This document shows positions 1-7,929 of a DNA stretch of 38,445 nucleotides, in pieces (the first letter of the stretch is position 1; each line of letters opens with the position of its first letter). The notes beneath the pieces are model-generated. The model had not been told where the DNA came from. It ran no database searches and saw nothing but the letters and a program-made list of their open reading frames with translations. A program made the position numbers and the translations under genes. The stretch lies in contig PLRJ01000087.1 of assembly GCA_003163855.1 (NCBI GenBank), forward strand, positions 116,364 through 154,808. The letters are read 5' to 3'. This DNA comes from Bryobacterales bacterium. Its GTDB lineage: Bacteria; Acidobacteriota; Terriglobia; Bryobacterales; Bryobacteraceae.

Positions 1-2624
1 CCGCCCTCACCAGCCTCCAATCGCTCCAACTGAGCCGCTGCCTTCAACTGCAGGATCTGCAACCGCTGGCCGCCCTCACCAGTCTCCAATCGCTCCAACT
101 GAGCCGCTGCCTTCAACTGCAGGATCTGCGACCGCTGGCCACCCTAACCAGCCTCCAATCGCTTAACCTAAGCCGTTGCGAGCAACTGCAGGATCTGCGA
201 CCGCTGGCCGCCCTCACCAGCCTCCAATCGCTCTACCTGTTTGGCTGCTCGCAACTGCAGGATCTGCAACCGCTGGTCACCCTCACCGGCCTCCAATCAC
301 TCGACCTGAGTTATTGCTCGCAACTGCAGGATCTGCAACCGCTAGCCACGACTCGATCTCTACGAGAGGTGCATCTCATAGGCATCAAGCTCGATTGCAA
401 TCCCGAAGCGTCGCCTCTCAGTTGCTGGATTCGATTAGATGAACTTTACGCCGATCAACTCATCGCCGCACCCAAAGAACTTGGCTCCAAAAACGAGTAC
501 AACGACAACGCCCTCCCGCGTATTCGCGCCTGGCAGCACGACCTGTTATCAGGCGAAGCCTCCAACAGCACCATCAAAATTCTCTTCCTCGGCAACGGCC
601 GTGTCGGCAAAACGCAGCTCTGTCGCCGTCTTCAGGGCAAAAGCTTCGACCGTTCTATCCCAACCACCCACGGCATTGACCTCGAACAACACCAACTCCT
701 TCCAGCGTCCGCCGATCACTCCGAAATTACCGCCCGCTTCTGGGATTTCGGCGGTCAAAGCATCTACCACGCAACCCACTCCCTCTTTCTGGACGACCGC
801 GCCATCTACGTCCTTGCCTGGACACCGGGCTACGAAAATACAGATCAGGTCGAAGAAAACGGCATCGTCATGCGTAACCGCCGCCTTGCTTACTGGCTTG
901 AATATGTCCGCTCCCTCGCCGGTCCGGCTGCGCCGGTTATCGTTGTCCAAACCCAGTGCGATCGCGAAAGTGATCGCCGAGATCCTCCTATACCCGCCAA
1001 CCACGGCTTCGAACGCCTACTAACCACTTATTCGAGCGCCCGAGAGCCGAACGGCATCCGCCGCGTCCGCCTCGAACTTGAAAGTGCGGCCCTCTACCAA
1101 TTGGAGCGTTACGGGAAGGTTCGCCTCCCCAAAAGCTGGTGTGGAGTTGAAAAGGACATCGCCGCTCGGCGCCGTCGCAAAACGAAGACCATCACCTACT
1201 CCGAATTTGAAACCCTCTCCCAACGTAAGCACCAAACCGCCGTTCCAGGCGTCGTTTTGCAATACTTGCACCGCGCCGGTCAGGTCTTTTACAGAGAAGG
1301 GACTTTCAATGATCGGGTGATCCTCGATCTCGACTGGGCGTTCGACGGCATCTACGCTGTGCTCGACCGCAAGAAAGCGCTGCCCATTCTAAAGGCTCAA
1401 GCAGGACGCTTCACTCCCCAACTCCTGGCGGCTTTGGTGTGGCAGCAGTATTCGGCCGCCGATCACGAATTATTCATTTCCTTGATGCAGCAATGCCAGG
1501 TCTGCTTCAAGACAGCGGACAGCTCTTTCGTTGCTATTGAGGCGCTTCCGTCGCAAGAAAAAGTCTCCGGCCAAATCCAGCAGCTTTGGCGCAACGACGC
1601 CACACCCGACGCCGCAGCCTCTCTCGATTATCCCTTCTTGCACGAAGGCGTCCTTCGCGCCACGTTGTGCAAAGTGGGCGAAAAGGCCGGGGAAAACGCC
1701 GTCTACTGGCTGTGGGGCGTTTGCTTCTATGACGTAAAGAGCCAATGCACCGCCCGCATCCGAGCCGAACCAAACGATCCCGCGGGCTGCATCATTATTG
1801 AAGCGACCGGCGCTCAGTCACAAGCGCTCGTATCGCACTTAGTCGAGTCGGTCCTTCAGATCAACATCGGCGCAAAACCGGTGCCCCGCTGGATCCACGG
1901 CAGTCCTTCCGCTCCCGGCTTGAACCAGCTTGAGCCACAAAAGCCAGGTGAGGCCTTCGCACAAATCGCACCCGGTCAACCTCCCCGGCTTCCAGGTGAA
2001 CCCCTGCCCGTCTACGTCTCTTACGCGTGGGGCGGCGAAAGTGACGCACTTGTGGATACGTTCGTGCAACAACTCCCCGAATCATTCACGCTAATTCGCG
2101 ACAAAACGGCAATGCGTCCGGGAGACTGGATCCCCACCTTCATGCGCCACATCGGGCGCGGTGACCATGTCTTGGTGGTGCTCAGCGAAAAGTATTTGCA
2201 GTCGGTCTACTGCATGCGCGAACTTCTCTACCTTTATCAGACCAGCCTCGGCGAACGTGCCGATTTCCTCGATCGTGTTGTCGTGCTCACGGTGGGCGAC
2301 ACCCTCAAATTTTCCCGCGCCGCAGACCGCGCCGCCCATGCCCTCTATTGGCAGGAGGAAGACAAAAAGCTGGACCTCACTCTCAGTCAACTCGAGCGAA
2401 TCAGCATCAGTGACGCCGACCGCGCCGAGCAACGAGCCATCAAAGACTTCGCCCACCATGTTTCCGACATCCTCTCCTGGGTGGCCGGCACCCTAATGCC
2501 CAAAGCCAGCGGCGCAAGCCAGGAATCTATCGATGCCGCCGTCGCTCTGTTGCAGCAGCGGCTCGCCGCTCCCCGCGCAACGGTCACCAAACTCGACAAA
2601 AAAATGCGCTCCGCCAACCCCTAG
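1..2624 (+). CDS. LRR-ROC-COR-TIR protein (ROCO GTPase with C-terminal TIR), 5' end outside the window
   Basis: The frame is open from position 3 with no start codon in the window, so the N-terminus is missing; 873 residues are visible. Domains in order: five 23-residue leucine-rich repeats (nt 3-347); a ROC GTPase with P-loop GNGRVGKT (nt 591-614), switch II motif DFGGQ (nt 744-758) and TQCD where G4 is expected; a COR-like segment (about nt 1230-1700, with LH..G.V and VILDLDWAF); and a TIR domain from about nt 2007, beginning VYVSYAW. The TIR keeps the YCMREL motif, whose Glu (nt 2220-2222) aligns with the catalytic Glu of NAD-cleaving TIRs. In the family, LRRs sense a ligand or partner, ROC-COR dimerises and switches on GTP, and TIR is the effector. 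NAD cleavage or a defence role here is inferred. There is no signal peptide in the visible part and no obvious terminator downstream. Confidence 0.9.
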   Translation, partial: ALTSLQSLQLSRCLQLQDLQPLAALTSLQSLQLSRCLQLQDLRPLATLTSLQSLNLSRCEQLQDLRPLAALTSLQSLYLFGCSQLQDLQPLVTLTGLQSLDLSYCSQLQDLQPLATTRSLREVHLIGIKLDCNPEASPLSCWIRLDELYADQLIAAPKELGSKNEYNDNALPRIRAWQHDLLSGEASNSTIKILFLGNGRVGKTQLCRRLQGKSFDRSIPTTHGIDLEQHQLLPASADHSEITARFWDFGGQSIYHATHSLFLDDRAIYVLAWTPGYENTDQVEENGIVMRNRRLAYWLEYVRSLAGPAAPVIVVQTQCDRESDRRDPPIPANHGFERLLTTYSSAREPNGIRRVRLELESAALYQLERYGKVRLPKSWCGVEKDIAARRRRKTKTITYSEFETLSQRKHQTAVPGVVLQYLHRAGQVFYREGTFNDRVILDLDWAFDGIYAVLDRKKALPILKAQAGRFTPQLLAALVWQQYSAADHELFISLMQQCQVCFKTADSSFVAIEALPSQEKVSGQIQQLWRNDATPDAAASLDYPFLHEGVLRATLCKVGEKAGENAVYWLWGVCFYDVKSQCTARIRAEPNDPAGCIIIEATGAQSQALVSHLVESVLQINIGAKPVPRWIHGSPSAPGLNQLEPQKPGEAFAQIAPGQPPRLPGEPLPVYVSYAWGGESDALVDTFVQQLPESFTLIRDKTAMRPGDWIPTFMRHIGRGDHVLVVLSEKYLQSVYCMRELLYLYQTSLGERADFLDRVVVLTVGDTLKFSRAADRAAHALYWQEEDKKLDLTLSQLERISISDADRAEQRAIKDFAHHVSDILSWVAGTLMPKASGASQESIDAAVALLQQRLAAPRATVTKLDKKMRSANP
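3..347 (+). repeat. Five 69-bp tandem repeats encoding leucine-rich repeats
   Basis: Repeat units begin at 3, 72, 141, 210 and 279, and a degenerate sixth unit begins at 348. Each encodes 23 residues of the form LTSLQSLxLSxCxQLQDLxPLA. The DNA of the units is almost the same, including synonymous positions (for example CTGCAGGATCTGC recurs in every unit). Variation is concentrated in the short stretch after LQSL and around the Cys, the positions expected on the concave face. The array probably continues to the left of the window. Confidence 0.92.
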
Positions 2625-2765
2625 CCAGTCAACTATTTAGCGGCATTCCCACCTTTCATCCGCCCTCACCCCGAACGGGCCAAATGCGACCCTCCGGGTA
2701 AGCTGGCAACCTGGCACTCCGCCCGAACCAGCCCATTTTCAAGTCAACAAGGAGTCCTATCTCGT

Positions 2766-3413
2766 ATGTCAAAGCGTACCCAACGCCGCGCCGAACAGCG
2801 CCGAGCTGCCAGACTAAGCTCAGAGGCGCAAATCGCCGCCAATCGCGAAAACGCCATGCACTCCACGGGTCCAACGTCGGAAGCCGGTAAGGCCATCGTC
2901 TCCCAGAACCGCACGGTTCACGGCCTCAACTACAACCCAAACACCTTCCGCGTCCTAGCCTGCGAAGACCAGGCCCAATACGACGCGCTGCTCCAGGCCC
3001 TTCGCGACGAGCACAAACCAACCGAAACCACCGACACTCTGCTCGTCACCAGCATGGCCCAACACCGCTGGCTCCTCGACCGCGCCAATCGTCTCCAGGA
3101 ATCCTGCTTCGACCAACAAACCGCCGAAATTACCGACCAAAAGCTCTTCAACCTCTATATGCGCTACGCCACAACTCACGAACGGGCCTTCCATAAGTGC
3201 CTCACAGACCTCCTAAAGCTAAGATCCACAAGGCAAAAGATCGAATTTGGCTTTGAATCGGAAAAACGCCGCGTAGACCGTCACCGGGCCTTTCTAGACC
3301 TCGAAGAAATCAACTTTTTATTGAAAGAACAGAAGATGCTCTTGACGCAAATCGACATCAAGCCCATGCCCCACCCGGACATGTGGCCGGAAAGGGGGCA
3401 AAAAGCCGCCTAA
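2766..3413 (+). CDS. Uncharacterised basic protein of a multicopy family (copy A, STGP/GKA/HGL signature)
   Basis: A 215-residue protein of unknown function. It has a very basic N-terminus (SKRTQRRAEQRRAAR), then the signature ANRENAMHSTGP...GKA...NRTVHGL, then a mostly helical charged region. It is about three-quarters identical over roughly 150 residues to the protein encoded at 21353-21952 on the other strand. From memory, the STGP..GKA..N...HGL motif recurs in many unannotated proteins of Acidobacteria and Planctomycetes; no function is assigned here. The ATG is supported by AAGGAG at 2749-2754. There is no signal peptide or membrane segment. The basic head could bind nucleic acid, which is a guess. 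It lies 141 bp after the ROCO gene on the same strand, but nothing else links them. Confidence 0.8.
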   Translation: MSKRTQRRAEQRRAARLSSEAQIAANRENAMHSTGPTSEAGKAIVSQNRTVHGLNYNPNTFRVLACEDQAQYDALLQALRDEHKPTETTDTLLVTSMAQHRWLLDRANRLQESCFDQQTAEITDQKLFNLYMRYATTHERAFHKCLTDLLKLRSTRQKIEFGFESEKRRVDRHRAFLDLEEINFLLKEQKMLLTQIDIKPMPHPDMWPERGQKAA

Positions 3414-3487
3414 ACCGCCTCCAACTCAACCGTTCGCCTCAGGACCGCACCCAAACTGTGTTCACTCGAAAAGGCAAATCATGAACT

Positions 3488-5767
3488 TCAGGGCAATCCA
3501 AAGCAAAGTATATTCGACCCAGCCGCGATCGCCACATACTGTTTGCCCGCTACGCCGAATGTCATTGGCGACGCCTTCATCGTGATGTTTGTAGCGAAAT
3601 GCCACAGCGGCCTGCCCGTCTGCGCATCCACCGCAACGAAATAACCGTCCGGCTCCGAATAAAACACCAAACCGCCCGCCGTCCCTAACACGCCCGGCCA
3701 AGTTTTCAGCAGGACATGCCCCGGCTGAGGGTTTTCCCAAACCACTTTACCGGTATCTATATTGATAGCCCGCACGTATTTTTGCCCCGTCTCATCCAGC
3801 TTCGCGGATGTACGAAGGCTGCCATTCAGAGTGTCAGGCTGGCACTGTTCGAGTGACTCAAAGTAATAAAGTCTGGTCTCTGGATTAAAAGCCGTCGAGC
3901 CCCAATTCGCCGCGTCGTCGGGGCAACCCGTGCGCCTGTTGTGCGATGCTTTGAACGCTGCCGACAGAACAGGGCGGCCCTTGTCATCTAGTCCGCTGGA
4001 CCAGTTCATAATGCGCACAAACTGCGAATGCAGCAGAAGCTTGCCATTGACGCGATCAAACACATAAAAGTACCCATTACGGTCGGCATGCAAAAGAAGC
4101 TTGCGCTGCTGCCCTTGAAATTCGGTATCCACCAGCACCGGCGGCTCAGTGGCATCGCGGTCGTTCGTATCGTGCGGAGTGAATTGAAAGTACCACTTCA
4201 GCGCTCCCGTCTTCGGATCGAGAGCAAGTATGGAATTGGTATACAGGTTATCGCCCGGTCGGTCTCGGTCGTCGGAGTCGGGCCAAGGATTACCAGTCGG
4301 CCAGAACAGCGTATCCGTCTCCGCATCATAGGAACCGGTCAGCCAGGTGGACCCGCCACCAGCCAGCAGTTCTTTGCCCTGCCACGTCTCGGAACCAGGC
4401 TCTCCGCGATCCGGAATGGTCCAATGCCGCCATAACTTTTCTCCCGTGCTGGCTTGATAACAAACGACAAACCCTCGGATGCCCCAGTCACCTCCGGAAA
4501 CCCCCGCGATCACTGTGTCGTTCACAATCAGAGGTGAGACGGTGGAACCATATTTCATCGGTTCCTCGGGCATCACGTTCTCCCAAACCAAAGCACCCGT
4601 CATCCGATTCAGAGCAAGCAGGTGCGCATTATCGGTCACCATGAATACCTTGTCCTTAAGGATGGCCATGCCTCGATTCGTCCCGAGCGAGGCATCGCCA
4701 ACCAGCCCTTGCGTGCGAGGGCGTGAGTATTTCCAGATAACTCGCCCGGAAAGCGCATCCAGCGCATACGCCTGGTTTGGACCAGTCACATACATCACTC
4801 CGTCCGCTACAATGGGCGTCGTCTCCAAACCGAAATGCTCAATCGGCAGCACCCACCTCAATGCGAGCTTGCCTACGTTTTCCTTGTTGATCTCACCGAG
4901 TTCGCTATATCGATTTGCCTGCAAGTTTCCGTTGTAAGTGGCCCAGTCGCCAGGCCGCGGATTCTTAAGGCGCTCGAAATCGACGCCGGTGCGAGGTGTG
5001 GAAGAGACACCAGCTGCCGTATTTGCCTCAGTCGCCGTCACACCCGTCAAACTGCACAAATAAGCGGTCAAATCCTGAAGCTGGTCCGGGCCTCCCTTCC
5101 ATGCCGGCATCAGAGAACCTTCGCGCTTCCGCACGGATTCAATTTCATCAGAATGCAGAAGGCGTAACTGTCCTTTAGAATCCTGCAATTGTAGATCGAA
5201 GTTGGTCTCTCCGCGGGCGAAACCCTCCACCTTACTGCCGTTCTTCAGACTTACGGTAACCAGTTCATAGCCGGGCGTGATGTGAGCCTCCGGCTGCAAC
5301 AACACGGCTTCAATTTCTTCAACCGTCATCTCACGGCCCACGGTCGAGAGGTCAGGACCCGTATCGGAACCACGTCCATTCACCATATGACAGGATGCAC
5401 ATTTTTCCGAGCTGCCGAAGAAGATCTGCTTACCGGTTTCGGGATTTCCAGGCACCGGCGTCTCCGACGCCGCCGCATTCAGCGAGTGGACAAACAAAGC
5501 GATAGCGTCTAGTTGAGCCGGAGGAAAATTAAAAGCAGGCATTCCGGAAGCCGGTACACCGTGAGCCACCAAGTTTCGCAACTGCTCCACTGTGCGCGCA
5601 CGAACGCGTCGATTTCCGGATAACCCCGGCGCACGATCCGTTCCATAGGTATCGGCACCATGGCAACCCGCGCACGATTGAGCAAAGATCTTCTTGCCTT
5701 CGATGACTTGTGCCGCTTGACCGAACAGCGCCAGCGGCAAAACGAGAACTATTAACAAATGTTTCAT
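3488..5767 (-). CDS. Exported PQQ-dependent dehydrogenase with two N-terminal cytochrome c domains
   Basis: Start taken at ATG 5767, which overlaps the stop of the MFS gene (ATGA) and begins a clear signal peptide (MKHLLIVLVLPLALFGQ); a frame continuing to 5830 lacks these features. 759 residues. A first cytochrome c (CAGCH, residues 32-36) is followed by a second haem domain (CASCH, 123-127, with SLMP Met about 220) whose GPDL...P...I..GY...V.L..G layout matches the putative haem-binding domain TIGR02603. From about residue 260 comes an eight-bladed quinoprotein propeller with repeated DxxTGxxxW motifs. PGDNLYTNS leads to the likely catalytic Asp517 in ALDPKTG. Lys at 519, not Asp, argues against lanthanide dependence. 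The usual GAEFGVRG metal-ligand loop reads GGDWGIRG, with Glu replaced by Asp. It probably oxidises an alcohol or sugar in the periplasm and passes electrons to its own haems. Last gene of the TonB operon. Confidence 0.9.
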   Translation of the reverse strand: MKHLLIVLVLPLALFGQAAQVIEGKKIFAQSCAGCHGADTYGTDRAPGLSGNRRVRARTVEQLRNLVAHGVPASGMPAFNFPPAQLDAIALFVHSLNAAASETPVPGNPETGKQIFFGSSEKCASCHMVNGRGSDTGPDLSTVGREMTVEEIEAVLLQPEAHITPGYELVTVSLKNGSKVEGFARGETNFDLQLQDSKGQLRLLHSDEIESVRKREGSLMPAWKGGPDQLQDLTAYLCSLTGVTATEANTAAGVSSTPRTGVDFERLKNPRPGDWATYNGNLQANRYSELGEINKENVGKLALRWVLPIEHFGLETTPIVADGVMYVTGPNQAYALDALSGRVIWKYSRPRTQGLVGDASLGTNRGMAILKDKVFMVTDNAHLLALNRMTGALVWENVMPEEPMKYGSTVSPLIVNDTVIAGVSGGDWGIRGFVVCYQASTGEKLWRHWTIPDRGEPGSETWQGKELLAGGGSTWLTGSYDAETDTLFWPTGNPWPDSDDRDRPGDNLYTNSILALDPKTGALKWYFQFTPHDTNDRDATEPPVLVDTEFQGQQRKLLLHADRNGYFYVFDRVNGKLLLHSQFVRIMNWSSGLDDKGRPVLSAAFKASHNRRTGCPDDAANWGSTAFNPETRLYYFESLEQCQPDTLNGSLRTSAKLDETGQKYVRAINIDTGKVVWENPQPGHVLLKTWPGVLGTAGGLVFYSEPDGYFVAVDAQTGRPLWHFATNITMKASPMTFGVAGKQYVAIAAGSNILCFGLP

Positions 5768-6978
5768 GAGGCTGGAACCAAAATCGGAGCGCGTAGCGGC
5801 CCCGTCACAAACCAAAGAATGAAAGCACACAACAGCGGCATCAAGCCAAACCCGATAAACACAGGCGTATAAGAGAAATGATCGACCACCCAGCCAGTGA
5901 CCAGACTGAACAACATGCCACCGAAGCCCGCGCCCATGCTCGCAATTCCATAAACCGAAGCCACCGAGTTCTTCGCAAAAAGGTCAGTGGGAAGCGCAAG
6001 CATATTGGCAAGACATCCCGTGTATCCCGCCATGGCAATAGAAACAAAGGCAATTGAAAGCCACGGAGAACTTGCAAGCACAGCGGGAATCGCAGCCATC
6101 ATCCAGACTGCAAACAACGTGATGGCCGCTTTCCTGGCAATCGGAATCTCCATGCCCGCGCGAATAAGCCGCGCTGAAACGGCACCACCCAAAACGTTTC
6201 CCGCCGCCGCTACAAAGAAAGGGATCCAGGCATATTTGCCAATCTGCGCCATATCAAAGTGACGAGCGCGCCTTAGGTATTCAGGAAACCAGAAGATGTA
6301 GAAGTACCAGGCCGGGTCCATGAAGATCTTAGACAAAGTGAAAGTCCAAACAAATCTGGTCTTGAAAAGCCGCCACGCGTTCGGAGGCGGCGCAAGCGTT
6401 TCGGCTTTGCTTTCGGGGGGCGTGCGATAGATTTTCAACCAAAAGATCAACCATATAAATCCCAAGAGACCGGCCATGACAAAGGCGGAAGGCCAACCCA
6501 TCCGGAAGATGATGAATGCCACCAAAGGCGGGGCCAGAATCGCGCCTACCGCCGAACCACTGTTGAACAATCCGGAAGCCAGTGCTCGTTCGCGATCCGG
6601 GAACCATTCAGCCACTATTTTTAGCGCCGCCGGCCAGTTACCTGCCTCGCCAATCCCCAGCAGAAAGCGAAAAAACCCCAGACTCACTGCGCCAGTGGTG
6701 AACGCGTGCAGCGCTGAACTGGCTGACCACCATCCAATGCAAAGCGCATATCCCACGCGCGTTCCCAAACGATCAATCAATGGACCGGAAACAGCATTCA
6801 TGATGGTGTACGAGAGCAGGAAGGCAAACAGCACTCGAGAGTACGCCACATTACTCATGTGAAACTGATCGATCAACACGGGCGCTGCCACAGAAAGAGT
6901 TTGCCGGTCGATGTAGTTAATGGCAGTGGCGAGAAATGCCAGCCAGATCATCACCCAGCGTTCTGGGGAAGAACGCAA
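5764..6978 (-). CDS. MFS transporter, anion:cation symporter (ACS) family, hexuronate/sugar-acid type
   Basis: 404 residues with about 12 hydrophobic segments, the usual length for the family. Diagnostic stretches are NYIDRQ in the first helix, the loop 2-3 motif GPLIDRLGTR, and GIGEAGNWPAA in helix 4, all typical of ExuT-like ACS permeases that import hexuronates and related sugar acids with protons. It acts in the inner membrane. The start lies 3 bp after the stop of the isomerase gene, and its stop overlaps the quinoprotein start by 4 nt, so it is translated as part of the TonB-receptor operon. The likely substrate is the product of the periplasmic reactions encoded by its neighbours, probably an aldonate or uronate; that is inferred from subfamily and context. 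Confidence 0.88.
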   Translation of the reverse strand: MRSSPERWVMIWLAFLATAINYIDRQTLSVAAPVLIDQFHMSNVAYSRVLFAFLLSYTIMNAVSGPLIDRLGTRVGYALCIGWWSASSALHAFTTGAVSLGFFRFLLGIGEAGNWPAALKIVAEWFPDRERALASGLFNSGSAVGAILAPPLVAFIIFRMGWPSAFVMAGLLGFIWLIFWLKIYRTPPESKAETLAPPPNAWRLFKTRFVWTFTLSKIFMDPAWYFYIFWFPEYLRRARHFDMAQIGKYAWIPFFVAAAGNVLGGAVSARLIRAGMEIPIARKAAITLFAVWMMAAIPAVLASSPWLSIAFVSIAMAGYTGCLANMLALPTDLFAKNSVASVYGIASMGAGFGGMLFSLVTGWVVDHFSYTPVFIGFGLMPLLCAFILWFVTGPLRAPILVPAS

Positions 6979-6981
6979 GGC

Positions 6982-7929
6982 CTACGCCAAACCTGCCTGC
7001 GCCAGATAGCCGCGCAGTTGCTTCAAGTCTCTCGTCATAACTTCATAGACAGCGATTTTGTTGCTAACGGCCTTCGCTCCCTCGTCTGCACCCTCTAACG
7101 GATACTCGAAATGGAGTTGCAGCGGTCCTGCGAAATGCGAAGCAGCTACCATCTGAAAAAACCTTGAAAAGTTAACCATGCCTTGGCCAAGGGGTTTCCA
7201 TGCGGGCCGCCAGTCGCCTTTCGAATTCTTCTCCCAGAGGAAATCCTTAACCGCAATTCCTCGCACATACTGGCCTGTCACTCGGAAACTATCGATCCAT
7301 CCTCCGAACCCCCCCTCAACCGTGGCGTGGCCAATGTCGTAATTCACGCCTACAGACGCGGGATCGAACCCAGACAGAAGTTCATGCAGATCCCAGATGG
7401 GCGCACCGACAACATCAAAACCCGAGTGAGTGTGATACATAGCGCCGACCCTATATTTTGCATTCAGTGCCGCCAGTTTCGCAACCCGCGGCTTCATGCT
7501 GTCCAGTTGAGCAGGAATTGTAGCGTCATTTGTATACTTGAGGCCGCCCCAACGATAATGACTTATGTTCAACTCCGACATGCACTGAAGAATGTCTTCC
7601 GCAAAGGGAGTGGTTGTATCAACGATATCGGTGGTGATCATAGGAACCGCCAGACCGTGGTCGCGAATGATTTTCACCAAACCCGGAAGTTCCTGCTTAA
7701 CTTGTGCCGGTTCCACATGGCCACCTTTGCGCACCGCCAGGTCGATGCCGTCAAAACCCATACCGGCAACCGCCTCTGCGAGGGGAACTCCCTGAAGAAA
7801 CAAAAGGTGTTTTGAAAAAATGGCAACTTTCAACTTTGTATCTCCGCCGCCAGGAGCAGCATTCGCAACGGTGCCCGCCAGCAGCGCCGTCGCCCCTGAT
7901 TGCAAGATGGCTCGACGGGAGGTCTCCAT
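6982..7929 (-). CDS. Tat-exported sugar phosphate isomerase/epimerase-like TIM barrel protein
   Basis: 315 residues. The N-terminus (METSRRAILQSGATALLAG) is a twin-arginine-type signal. The rest is an AP-endonuclease-2-type TIM barrel as in xylose isomerase-like epimerases: GFDGIDLAVRKGGHV early, MYHTHSG (His166/His168), NYDIGHATVEGG (Asp198, His201) and LHFEYP near the C-terminus supply the expected metal ligands. Family members isomerise or epimerise ketoses and inositols; the true substrate cannot be read from sequence, and a phosphorylated substrate is unlikely if the protein is periplasmic. Its ATG overlaps the stop of the upstream oxidoreductase gene (TAATG), indicating translational coupling. 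Isomerase plus Gfo/Idh oxidoreductase pairs are common in Acidobacteria and Planctomycetes sugar loci. Confidence 0.87.
   Translation of the reverse strand: METSRRAILQSGATALLAGTVANAAPGGGDTKLKVAIFSKHLLFLQGVPLAEAVAGMGFDGIDLAVRKGGHVEPAQVKQELPGLVKIIRDHGLAVPMITTDIVDTTTPFAEDILQCMSELNISHYRWGGLKYTNDATIPAQLDSMKPRVAKLAALNAKYRVGAMYHTHSGFDVVGAPIWDLHELLSGFDPASVGVNYDIGHATVEGGFGGWIDSFRVTGQYVRGIAVKDFLWEKNSKGDWRPAWKPLGQGMVNFSRFFQMVAASHFAGPLQLHFEYPLEGADEGAKAVSNKIAVYEVMTRDLKQLRGYLAQAGLA

Noticed and set aside
3..347. Regular direct repeats as a CRISPR array
   Set aside because: Units are 69 bp, contiguous without unique spacers, and encode in-frame leucine-rich repeats.
176..442. Open frame encoding a repetitive ATAGSATAG peptide
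   Set aside because: It is the +1 reading of the LRR repeat DNA; the LRR frame continues into the GTPase and has domain support.
2650..2700. CCCG-AA-CGGG stem after the ROCO gene as a terminator
   Set aside because: Only four pairs and no T-run.
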